A DNA stretch of 64,000 nucleotides from Marinihelvus sp963695135 (lineage in GTDB: Bacteria; Pseudomonadota; Gammaproteobacteria; Xanthomonadales; SZUA-36): positions 372,001 to 436,000 of the forward strand of contig CAVOGA010000001.1 of NCBI GenBank assembly GCA_963695135.1, given 5' to 3'. Below, one piece after another: positions 56,471 through 64,000 of the stretch (the stretch's first letter is position 1; each line of letters starts with the position of its first letter). The notes beneath the pieces were generated by a model that searched no databases, was not told where the DNA came from, and saw only the letters and a list, made by a program, of their open reading frames with translations. A program made the position numbers and the translations under genes.

Positions 56471-57370
56471 ATGAGCAGCAGCTGGAAGTCCCGCAAGGAG
56501 TCGGGCAGCCCCACGCTTATGCGGCTGTTTGCCCGGCTCTGCCTGTGGGTCGGCCCACGCGTGGCGCGGTTCCTGCTGGGTCCCGTGTGCCTTTATTTTT
56601 TCCTGGTCAAGGGTACTGCACGCGACGCCTCACGGGCGTTCCTGGCCCGGGCGCTGGGTCGCAAGCCGACGACCCGGGACACCTGGCGCCATTTCTGGAC
56701 GTTTTCCCAGGTGCTGCTGGACCGGGTTTACCTGCTCGGCCAGGACGGACGCGGCATCGAACTGGATGCGGCGCAACCGGAGGCACTGGCCGAGGTCGTG
56801 GACCAGGGCCGGGGCTGCCTGTTGCTCGGCTCGCACCTCGGCAGCTTCGAGGCCTCACGGGCCATCAAGCGCGAACGACCCAATGTTCCATTGCGGCTGG
56901 TCATGGACCGCCAGCAAAGCCCGGCGGCCACCGCCTTTCTGGAAGCGCTGAACCCGGAGCTGGCGGCGCAGGTGCTCGATATCGGCGGGCAGCCGGGCGC
57001 CGGGCTCGCCCTGCTGACAGCCCTGGAGGGGGGGTCGCTGGTTGCCCTGCTGGCGGACCGGCCACGGGGTGGTGAAAAAACCGTTGTTGCCGAGTTCTTC
57101 GGCCAGGCTGCGCGCTTTCCCGCAGCGCCGCACGAAATCGCCATGGTCACCCAGGCGCCGGTGGTGCTGTTCTTCGGCCTGCAGCGGGGCCCGGGAAGGT
57201 ACGAGATCATTTTCGAGCGGCTGCCGGCGCCGGCCCGGGTGGCGCGGGCAGAGCGCAGCGCGGAAATCGAGAAAAGCGTTCAGCGCTATGCGGCCCGGCT
57301 GGAGCATCATGCGCGACAGGCCCCGTACAATTGGTTCAACTTCTACGACTTCTGGGCGGAGGCGGCCTGA
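56471..57370 (+). CDS. Lipid A biosynthesis acyltransferase-like protein (LpxL/HtrB family)
   Basis: About 299 residues. CLLLGSHLGSFEASRAI has the HxxxxE/D motif in SHLGSFE; VMDRQQSPAATAF and a single N-terminal helix (FARLCLWVGPRVARFLLGPVC) are typical. In aryl-polyene clusters such an enzyme links the polyene acid to a lipid headgroup. ATG 56471; its stop overlaps the next start (ATGA). Confidence 0.88.
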   Translation: MSSSWKSRKESGSPTLMRLFARLCLWVGPRVARFLLGPVCLYFFLVKGTARDASRAFLARALGRKPTTRDTWRHFWTFSQVLLDRVYLLGQDGRGIELDAAQPEALAEVVDQGRGCLLLGSHLGSFEASRAIKRERPNVPLRLVMDRQQSPAATAFLEALNPELAAQVLDIGGQPGAGLALLTALEGGSLVALLADRPRGGEKTVVAEFFGQAARFPAAPHEIAMVTQAPVVLFFGLQRGPGRYEIIFERLPAPARVARAERSAEIEKSVQRYAARLEHHARQAPYNWFNFYDFWAEAA

Positions 57371-57969
57371 TGAACACCCGACGAGCACTCTTGCTGCTGA
57401 CCATACTTCTGCCGTTTGTTGGTGCGCCCGGCACGGTTCACGGCGTTTCGCTGAGTGAGCGGGTCGGCGGCCTGGCGGCCCCTGCAGACGGTGCCGGTGA
57501 ACTGGCCTACACGGAATCGCGCACCAGCGGCCTGCTGCAAGACCCGGTGATCTACACGGGACGCCTGGCCTTTGATCCGGACAACGGCACGCTCACCAAG
57601 TGGGTAGACGAGCCCCGGCAGGCGCGGCTGACCCTCACGGATACGCAGCTCGAGATCCAGGCCGGCAACGGCCGCGCGCGCCGCCTGCCCCTTGAGCGCC
57701 AGCCGGAGCTGGCCGTGTTACTGCGCGGCCTGCGCGCGCTGCTGTCCGGCGACGCCGCAGCGCTGCAGGCTATTTTCCAGGCAGACTACCTGGAAGGGGA
57801 CGACGACACCTGGGTGATGCAGCTCAGACCCCTGGACCCGGAGCTTGCCGGTGAGCTGGTGCTGCTGGAGCTGCGCGGCAGCGGGGATGAGCTGACACAG
57901 ATCGATTCGCTGATGGGCTCCGGAGACCGGCAGTCCATGACCATCCTGCACACGCCAGAGGATCCATGA
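57370..57969 (+). CDS. LolA-like periplasmic protein
   Basis: A 199-residue exported protein; signal peptide RALLLLTILLPFVGAPGTVHG. The mature part (LLQDPVIYTGRLAFDPDNGTL, later WVMQLRPLDPELAG) fits a LolA/LolB-like beta-half-barrel. In aryl-polyene clusters it is thought to carry the lipid-linked pigment to the outer membrane. Coupled to the preceding acyltransferase by ATGA. Confidence 0.8.
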   Translation: MNTRRALLLLTILLPFVGAPGTVHGVSLSERVGGLAAPADGAGELAYTESRTSGLLQDPVIYTGRLAFDPDNGTLTKWVDEPRQARLTLTDTQLEIQAGNGRARRLPLERQPELAVLLRGLRALLSGDAAALQAIFQADYLEGDDDTWVMQLRPLDPELAGELVLLELRGSGDELTQIDSLMGSGDRQSMTILHTPEDP

Positions 57970-57981
57970 CGGGCACTCCCC

Positions 57982-60249
57982 ATGGATCCTGATCGCTCGC
58001 CGCGGGCCCTGCCGCGCCTGCTGATCTGGCTGCTGTGCCTGGCAGGCCTGGCAGCCCTGGCGGCCCAGCGGCTGGAAATGTCCTACGACCTCGGCCTGTT
58101 TTTGCCGGCCCCGCGCACCGCAGCGCAGGAGCTCCTCGTTGAGCGCCTTGGCGATTCCCCCGGTTCCCGTTACGTGATGATTGCCGTGCCGGACGATGCG
58201 GCGCGGGTGACCGGACTTGCCAGGCGGCTGCAAAACGCGCCGGAAATCGAAGCCGTGCTCTCCGATCTCTTGCCGCCTCCCGAACGCCCCCCGGAGCCCC
58301 TGTTCGGCCACCGCTTCCTGCTGGCTGACATGGACTGGTCCGCCGAAGGCCTCGGGGCGGCGCTGGATGAACGGCTTGCGGACCTGGGCCTTGGCAGCAG
58401 CCCGGAGTTTGAACAGCTGATCACCCGCGACCCGGTGCTGCTGTCCGTGGCCATCATGGAATCGCTTTATGCGGGCAGCGCTTCGCCCTGGCTGACCGCC
58501 TCCGGGGAACGGGTCCTGATTGCCGTTACCGCGGCCCCGGCTTTCGATATCGATGCGCAGGCACGGGCGCTGCAAACGATCGAGTCGGCGGTCGCCGACA
58601 GCTTTGGCCAGCTGGATGCGGCACGCATCAGCGGCGCCGGCGTATTCGGCGTGGGACTGCGCAGCACCATCGAGTCCGAGGCTTTCTGGCGTTCCCTGTG
58701 GGCCAGCGCGGCACTCATCACCGTGCTGCTGCTGCTGTACCGGAGTCTCTACGTGCTGCTGCTGGCCGCATTGCCCCTGGCTGCCGGCCTGGTTTGCGGT
58801 GTCGCAGCAGTTAGCGTAGTTTTCGGCGGCGTTCACGGCATTACCCTGGCATTTGGCTTCACTTTGCTTGGCGTCGCCATTGATTATCCGCTCCACTACC
58901 TGAGCCAGGCGCGGCGTGAGGCGCCGGCGCAGGCCCTGCGCAGCACCTGGCCTACGCTCAGCCTCAGCGCCCTGAGCACCATGCTGGCCTACGGGGCGCT
59001 GATGGTGGGTGGCGCCCGCGGCATGGCCCAGCTGGGATTGTTTTCCGCGGCCGGGGTGGCCGGCGCGCTGCTGACCACCGGCTGGCTCCTGCCGTCGCTC
59101 AGCAGGCGCCGCCTGGCGCCCGGGTCCGGCAACCCGGCGCCCGCATTCATCGAAGCGGCTGCGCCCGCCCCGGTGCTGCGTGCAGGCGTAATCGGCGCCC
59201 TGTTCCTGGCCGCACTGGCGCTGGCCTGGGCCGGGGGTGACCGTCCCTGGTGGTCATCCAGCCTCGCCGCCCTGAGCCCGATTCCCCAGGCGCAGCTGGA
59301 TGAGGAACGCGAGCTCAGGCAGGCAACCGGCGCACCCAGCATCCGCTACCTGGTCGCGGTGCAGGATCCGGGCTTGCAGTCGCTGCTGGCCGGCGCGGCG
59401 CAGACCCGCCTGGCGCTGCAGGGCGCCGTAGACGCCGGCCTGCTGGGCGGCTTTGCCGGCATCACCCCCTTGCTGCCCACCGAGGCGGCACAACGCCGGC
59501 GCCAGGCAGCCATTCCAGAAGCGGAAACCCTTGCTGCCAACCTGGCGCGCGCCGTGGCAGCCTCCCCCTTTACGCGCAGCGCCTTTGACCCCTTCCTGGC
59601 CGACGCGAACCGCACACGCGCGCTGGATCCCCTGACCCCGGCCAGCTATGCCGGATCGGACCTTGAAGCGCTGCTGCAGAGCCAGCTCTACCAGGCGGCA
59701 GACGGCGACTGGACCGCCCTGTTCACGCTGCAGGGCGCAGCGGATCCTGAGGCCCTGGCCGGCTTTCTCACGGCGCAACAGCCGGGCGCCATGCTGGTTG
59801 ACCTGCGCAGCGCCTCCGAATCGCTGGTCAGCGACTACCGAAAACGGACCCTGGCGGTACTGGGGGTGGTGTTCCTGGTTCTCACGGCCGGGCTGAGCTG
59901 GCGCCTGCAGCCGCGCCGTGCGCTCTGGACCGTGCTGCTCGTGCTGGGTTCGGTGCTCGTGACCGCTGCCGGTCTGCGGGTGTTCAGCGGGTCGCTGGAC
60001 CTGTACCAGCTGGCCGGCTTGCTGCTGGTGACGGGCATCGGCCTGGACTATGCCCTGTTCCTTGGCAAACGTGACCGGGGCGGGGCGCAGCACGCGGTGT
60101 TTGCCTGCATGGCATCTACGGTGGCGGCCTTCGGCGTGCTAGCTGCCTCGTCGATTCCGGCGCTGCACTCCCTCGGCAGCACCGTGGCACTGGGCAGTGC
60201 CGTGTGTTTCAGCGCCGCCTGGCTGGGCAGCCGGCCGCGTCGGTCCTGA
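57982..60249 (+). CDS. MMPL/RND-family exporter of the aryl-polyene cluster
   Basis: A 755-residue transporter with two halves, each of one helix, a periplasmic domain and a five-helix bundle. GFTLLGVAIDYPLHYLSQ and LLLVTGIGLDYALFLGKRD carry the paired acidic residues used for proton coupling. Likely moves the polyene lipid from the inner membrane to the LolA-like protein. It starts 12 bases after the LolA-like stop and ends the plus-strand operon. Confidence 0.9.
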   Translation: MDPDRSPRALPRLLIWLLCLAGLAALAAQRLEMSYDLGLFLPAPRTAAQELLVERLGDSPGSRYVMIAVPDDAARVTGLARRLQNAPEIEAVLSDLLPPPERPPEPLFGHRFLLADMDWSAEGLGAALDERLADLGLGSSPEFEQLITRDPVLLSVAIMESLYAGSASPWLTASGERVLIAVTAAPAFDIDAQARALQTIESAVADSFGQLDAARISGAGVFGVGLRSTIESEAFWRSLWASAALITVLLLLYRSLYVLLLAALPLAAGLVCGVAAVSVVFGGVHGITLAFGFTLLGVAIDYPLHYLSQARREAPAQALRSTWPTLSLSALSTMLAYGALMVGGARGMAQLGLFSAAGVAGALLTTGWLLPSLSRRRLAPGSGNPAPAFIEAAAPAPVLRAGVIGALFLAALALAWAGGDRPWWSSSLAALSPIPQAQLDEERELRQATGAPSIRYLVAVQDPGLQSLLAGAAQTRLALQGAVDAGLLGGFAGITPLLPTEAAQRRRQAAIPEAETLAANLARAVAASPFTRSAFDPFLADANRTRALDPLTPASYAGSDLEALLQSQLYQAADGDWTALFTLQGAADPEALAGFLTAQQPGAMLVDLRSASESLVSDYRKRTLAVLGVVFLVLTAGLSWRLQPRRALWTVLLVLGSVLVTAAGLRVFSGSLDLYQLAGLLLVTGIGLDYALFLGKRDRGGAQHAVFACMASTVAAFGVLAASSIPALHSLGSTVALGSAVCFSAAWLGSRPRRS

Positions 60250-60270
60250 CCCCCAGCAACGGGGTATGGC

Positions 60271-61839
60271 TCAGGCGGCGATCAGCCGTGGAAAGGTGCC
60301 GATCAGGCTGGTTTCGTCGTCGCTGACCGGACGTCCCGGGTCTTCCATGCGATCGCCCAGGTAACCGGCCAGGCGCTCCAGGCGGGCCACGTTGGCCGTG
60401 ACACGCTGCAGCAGGGCGCCCGCGTCAAGCGAGTCGTTGAGTTCCGCGTTCAGCCGGCCCATCAGCGGCACATCCTGCTGGTTAAAAAAGCGTCCGCGGC
60501 CCGGAAGCTGCCGGCCGGCTTTTGCTGCTGCGCGAAAACGCCGTTGCAGGCCGCGATTGAGCGCCACGCCAGTCAGCAACTGGTTGCGCAGCGGCGCATT
60601 GTCGGCGAGATCCGTCATCGCGTCCTGGGTGAACAGCAGCGCCAGCAGGCTCCAGTAGTAGCAGTAGTCCCAGGTGGTCTTCAGCGCCATGAAGTGCGCA
60701 TCACCAAAGCCCCCGTAAAGCCCCTGGTAGATCGACAGGGTGTTGTCATAGAGCGAACGGTAGACCGTCTCCAGCGCACGGCTGCGCACGCGGATGTCCT
60801 GGCCGGCGCAGTCGCGGCTGACCAGGTCCGTGATGAAGCTGTTGCTGATGGCAATAAAGTCCGTGCCCGGCGAGTAGAGCGGATCCAGGAACACCCCGGC
60901 CTCGCCGGTCAACGCCCACTGGTCCGGGCTGAACAGCTGCTCACAGTCGTGGGAGAAATGCCGCAGGAAAGCAAAATCCAGCAGCGGGTGGTCCTTGAGC
61001 GCGGCAGCCAGGCGGGGCTCGAAGCGCTCCAGCCAGGCCAGCGAGGCCGCCTCCGTGCGAATCTCGTCAAGCCCATGCCATTGCGGGTCCGCCACGATGC
61101 CGATGCTGGTCGCACCGGAGGCCAGCGGAATGATCCACACCCAGTAGCCCGGCCCCATAAGCTGGTTCGTGCTCAGCCAGCGCGGCCGCTCCCCGGTCCG
61201 CTGTCCCCAGGCCGGGTCGCTGGACCAGTCGTCCACGCGGATTTCCCCCTCGACCCGGAACCAGCTGGCATTCACATCGTGCGTGTTGGCGCGCGCCAGG
61301 GACAGCTGCCGCTTCAGGGGGCTGGTGCGGCTGGCCGCGTCCACCACCCAGCGGGATTCGAGCGTACGCTCGCCGTCCGGGCCGTCGTACAGGACCCGCT
61401 TGCGGCCGTCGGTTTGCACGCTTTTCACCCGCGCCCCGCCGATCAGGGTAACGCCCTGCGCCCCGGCGCGGCGGGCCAGCTCGTTTTCCAGGCGGCCCCG
61501 GTCAACCTGCCAGGTCGGCGTTGAAAAGGTATCGCTTACCCCGAGCTCATCCGCCGTCTCCAGGCTGCGTCCGCCGGCGCCGAAGAAGAACCGCAGGCCG
61601 AACTTGCGCAGCTGTGACTCATCAAGGTGATCGCGCAGGCCCAGCGTATTGGCCAGGTACCAGGAGCCCAGCTCGACGGTGGACTCGCCGATCTTGTGGG
61701 TAATCTCCGGCACCGGGTGACGGGCCCGCTCAACGACCGCGACCGACAGGCCGGGCTGCGCATCGCGCAGCTGCAGCGCCAGGGTCAGCCCGGCCAGGCC
61801 GCCGCCGACGATCACGAGGTCATGCCGGCCGGCTTTCAT
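60271..61839 (-). CDS. Flavin-dependent halogenase-like enzyme
   Basis: A 522-residue FAD protein. GGGLAG at residues 12-17 binds FAD. KIGEST (49-54) contains the lysine used to carry the halogen in FAD halogenases, and WVWIIP (233-238) is a full match to the WxWxIP halogenase motif. Its position between polyene genes suggests ring halogenation of the aryl head, as in brominated xanthomonadins. A reductase partner is not nearby. Chlorinase versus brominase cannot be told, and monooxygenase is the main alternative. It overlaps the downstream ketosynthase-like gene start by four bases. Confidence 0.85.
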   Translation of the reverse strand: MKAGRHDLVIVGGGLAGLTLALQLRDAQPGLSVAVVERARHPVPEITHKIGESTVELGSWYLANTLGLRDHLDESQLRKFGLRFFFGAGGRSLETADELGVSDTFSTPTWQVDRGRLENELARRAGAQGVTLIGGARVKSVQTDGRKRVLYDGPDGERTLESRWVVDAASRTSPLKRQLSLARANTHDVNASWFRVEGEIRVDDWSSDPAWGQRTGERPRWLSTNQLMGPGYWVWIIPLASGATSIGIVADPQWHGLDEIRTEAASLAWLERFEPRLAAALKDHPLLDFAFLRHFSHDCEQLFSPDQWALTGEAGVFLDPLYSPGTDFIAISNSFITDLVSRDCAGQDIRVRSRALETVYRSLYDNTLSIYQGLYGGFGDAHFMALKTTWDYCYYWSLLALLFTQDAMTDLADNAPLRNQLLTGVALNRGLQRRFRAAAKAGRQLPGRGRFFNQQDVPLMGRLNAELNDSLDAGALLQRVTANVARLERLAGYLGDRMEDPGRPVSDDETSLIGTFPRLIAA

Positions 61840-62678
61840 ACGGGCTCCATTGCTGCAGGCGCGTCGAGGCTCAGCCCGGGGCTCGGCTTCAGATTGAGGA
61901 CAAGCGCCATGAACTCGCCGAGGGGCAGGACCAGCGAATCGCCGTTACCCGCCAGGGACTCCAGCAGCGGCAACAGGCGGGCCGTGGGATTATGTTCATA
62001 CAGCGGGGTCAGCGCTTCGGTGCGGAGTCCCGGCCAGCTAACCGCACCCTCGCGCAGGTCCAGGTCGAGGACCGGCGCCGCGCCGTGAACGCTTGCAGGG
62101 GTTTCCGGCACCAGCAGCAATGCAAAGGCGCAGGCCTCGGGGATATCGGCAATCAGGCGGAACGGCTCCGGCGAGGCAATGTCCTGGCAGGCCCAGAGCA
62201 CCGGCACCTGCTCGGTCACGCACTGGGTCGCCGCCTCCAGCAGGCTCACGGGCACCGTGTCCCGGAAGCCCGCCACCGCGTTGCTGCTGCGCCGCGCGCC
62301 CTGGCTGATCGACCAGTAACCGACCGGCGCATTGTGAACCGAGTTGTGAAACTTGGTCGGCGATACCAGCGGCTGGTCACTGGCCAGGGTGCGGCACATG
62401 TAATCGGTAATATCCATGTCGCCCATGCCCGAGGCAAAAACGCAAACCGCCTCCTGAGGCGCCACCCCGGCCATTGCGCAGGCCTGTTCCGCCACTTCGA
62501 CCGCCAGCTTGACGGACAGCGGCGCGCGCCGCCGTTCCCGCGGCGGGATGCAGGCCGGCGCCGGGCGGGCGGTCTGACGCTCGGACGGCGCAGCGCCACC
62601 CCGCAGCCAGTCCCTGAGCGACTGCCAGTCGCTGAACCCCGGACCCCAGGCGCCGACGCCGGCAATCTGCAGCCTCAC
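61836..62678 (-). CDS. Ketosynthase-like chain-length-factor protein
   Basis: A 280-residue single-domain protein like the N-terminal half of a ketosynthase (ketoacyl-synt_2): GVGAWGPGFSDW, FASGMGDMDITDYMC and FHNSVHNAPVGYWSI, with no active-site cysteine. Such proteins pair with a true ketosynthase to fix chain length. Overlaps both neighbours by four bases, so ketosynthase, chain-length factor and halogenase are one unit. Confidence 0.85.
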   Translation of the reverse strand: MRLQIAGVGAWGPGFSDWQSLRDWLRGGAAPSERQTARPAPACIPPRERRRAPLSVKLAVEVAEQACAMAGVAPQEAVCVFASGMGDMDITDYMCRTLASDQPLVSPTKFHNSVHNAPVGYWSISQGARRSSNAVAGFRDTVPVSLLEAATQCVTEQVPVLWACQDIASPEPFRLIADIPEACAFALLLVPETPASVHGAAPVLDLDLREGAVSWPGLRTEALTPLYEHNPTARLLPLLESLAGNGDSLVLPLGEFMALVLNLKPSPGLSLDAPAAMEPV

Positions 62679-63880
62679 CCGGACACCTTCGAGAACACCA
62701 GGCTGCAGTTATTGCCGCCAAAACCAAAGGAGTTGGTCATCGCATGCTGCAGGGACCGCTCCGCATTGTCGCGGGCAACGGGAAAGGCCATGCCCGGGTC
62801 CGGCTCATCGAGATTCAGCGTGCCGGGCAAGCGACCGCTTTGCAGCGCCTCCAGCGTAATCACTGACTCCAGGATGCCGGCAGCGCCCAGTGTGTGGCCG
62901 GTCCAGCCCTTGGTCGATGATACGAACACCTCCGGCGGCAGCAGCGTCGCCAGCGCGTCCGCTTCCGCCCGGTCATTGGCCTGGCTGGCTGTGCCGTGCA
63001 GGTTCACGTAGCCCAGCTCTGACCCGTCAATGCCGGCGCGGCCGAGCGCATCGCGCATGGAGCGCTGGGCGCCCTCGCCGCCCGGCGGCGGCTGGGACAT
63101 ATGGTAGGCATCGGAGCTCTCGCCGTATCCGGCCAGGCGGATCGCCCCGGCGGGCGCGTCCGCGGCCCGCATCAGGATCGCGTAGCCGGCCGCTTCGCCC
63201 AGGTTGATGCCATTGCGATTGGCGTCAAAAGGCCGGCAAGGGTCCGGGGACGTCAGTTCCAGCGACTGGAAGCCCGCCAGCACGCTGTGGCACAGGGAGT
63301 CGATTCCACCCACCAGGACCGCATCGACCAGCCCGGCCTGCAGCCACCGCCAGCCGGTCGCAAAGACGCGGGCGCTGGACGCACAGGCGGTGCTGATGGT
63401 GATCTGCGGACCCCTCAGGCCGGTCAGGTGCGCCACGTAGGCGCCCGGCGAGTGCGGGTTGTGCACCCGGGGCTGGCAATAGCCCCCGGCAAAGACCGGT
63501 TCAGCGCCCAGGGCATAGGCCTCTTCCGTGCGCCCGATGCTGGATGTGCTGGTGCCGATGGCCACACCCACGCGGTGCGGTCCGAAGCGCTCCCGGCACC
63601 CGGCCACCTGGTCCAGGAACCCGTCCGCCTCCAGGCCGATCCGCACCAGCGCGTTGTTGCGGCTCTCCCAGTGCTCCTGGCCCGTCCAGTCAACCGCTCC
63701 TTCCTCGTCAGCGCCGTCAATACGGCCAATCCAGGTGTCGACCCGGGAGCGCGGAAAGTCGTTGCGCCGCAGCCCGCTGCGGCGCTCGTCGAGCGCCCGG
63801 CGCAAGGCATCGACGCCCCGGCCAACGGCGCTGGTCTGCGTATACGCCGTGACCCGGCAATCAATGGCAGAATGGGAAAT
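62675..63880 (-). CDS. Beta-ketoacyl-ACP synthase (FabF-like) of the aryl-polyene cluster
   Basis: A 401-residue condensing enzyme. Active site cysteine is in ISTACASSARVF, the histidines in NLHGTASQAND and TKGWTGHTLGAAG, and the C-terminal NSFGFGGNNCSL is typical. The family N-terminus (AIDCRVTAYTQTSAVGRG) lies upstream of the first usable TTG at 63805. The only fitting start is an ATT at 63880, preceded by GGAG with 6-base spacing. This start is inferred. Confidence 0.85.
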   Translation of the reverse strand: MSHSAIDCRVTAYTQTSAVGRGVDALRRALDERRSGLRRNDFPRSRVDTWIGRIDGADEEGAVDWTGQEHWESRNNALVRIGLEADGFLDQVAGCRERFGPHRVGVAIGTSTSSIGRTEEAYALGAEPVFAGGYCQPRVHNPHSPGAYVAHLTGLRGPQITISTACASSARVFATGWRWLQAGLVDAVLVGGIDSLCHSVLAGFQSLELTSPDPCRPFDANRNGINLGEAAGYAILMRAADAPAGAIRLAGYGESSDAYHMSQPPPGGEGAQRSMRDALGRAGIDGSELGYVNLHGTASQANDRAEADALATLLPPEVFVSSTKGWTGHTLGAAGILESVITLEALQSGRLPGTLNLDEPDPGMAFPVARDNAERSLQHAMTNSFGFGGNNCSLVFSKVSG

Positions 63881-63925
63881 GGTTGTCTCCGGAACAGAAC
63901 GGATGGGTCTTCAGGGACTTCTATT

Positions 63926-64000
63926 GTGACCATCGCCGAAGAAAACTCAACACATCGTGAAGGCGGCGGGCGACTGCCGCTGGACGGCCCCGTCGGGCTG
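63926..64000 (+). CDS. Start of a divergent gene (cut by right edge)
   Basis: A frame opening at GTG 63926 runs off the window: MTIAEENSTHREGGG and then RLPLDGPVGL. It is divergent from the ketosynthase operon and 45 bases away. Too short to name; the pigment cluster probably continues. Confidence 0.35.
   Translation, partial: MTIAEENSTHREGGGRLPLDGPVGL

Noticed and set aside
57718..58896. 392-codon minus-strand frame over the LolA-like and MMPL genes
   Set aside because: Crosses two coupled genes in antisense and shows no family motif.
60544..61524. 326-codon plus-strand frame over the halogenase-like gene
   Set aside because: Antisense to a protein with intact FAD and WxWxIP motifs.
1..64000. 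tRNA, rRNA and insertion-sequence genes
   Set aside because: I looked for cloverleaf-type stems, rRNA core words and transposase motifs with terminal repeats and found none that held up.

Overview
This is a 64 kb GC-rich chromosomal segment. The gene content (UbiG, a Tat-exported HiPIP, RimK, Uup, TrkH, an XanB2-like chorismatase and an aryl-polyene cluster) points to a gammaproteobacterium, perhaps a marine Xanthomonadales/Woeseiales-like lineage. The lineage is an inference from gene families; no rRNA or tRNA gene is visible. No insertion sequence, phage or CRISPR locus was found.

Layout. 1-3.6 kb: housekeeping genes (ubiG, HiPIP, an FMN oxidase-family protein, a YgjP-type metallopeptidase, a BaiN/HI0933-type flavoprotein). 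3.6-4.1 kb: an AT-rich gene-free stretch. 4.1-8.7 kb: an exported M20 amidohydrolase and a tightly packed RimB-like protease / M14 deacylase / RimK glutamate ligase operon, divergent around a 650-bp array of phased palindromic repeats. 8.8-19.2 kb: a c-type cytochrome, two YtcJ-like amidohydrolases, an M16 protease pair, GrxC, YedI and an outer-membrane protein. 19-31.5 kb: a cell-surface region with two GT2 glycosyltransferases, a RgpF-like protein, an IPTL-CTERM protein, a DUF1800/DUF1501 pair, two sulfotransferases and a decayed secreted repeat protein. 31.8-37.9 kb: several frame-disrupted genes (a TolB/TPR protein, a Rieske oxygenase, DUF2254). 38-39.9 kb: an arsR-arsC-acr3 operon with a perfect palindromic operator. 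40-53.6 kb: transport, ABC-F, TrkH, DUF305/LVIVD, DUF885 and DUF4139 genes.

53.6-64 kb holds an aryl-polyene (xanthomonadin-type) pigment cluster. It has an XanB2-like chorismatase for the aryl starter, an ACP, an acyl-AMP ligase, an acyltransferase, a LolA-like protein, an MMPL exporter, a flavin-dependent halogenase-like enzyme and two ketosynthase-family proteins, and it continues past the right edge.

Many otherwise well-conserved genes between 12.9 and 53.7 kb are broken by single-base frame changes, mostly one extra base and often in a short homopolymer. I read most of these as sequence-consensus errors and kept those genes as CDS with the break noted. Four loci look degraded and are called pseudogenes.
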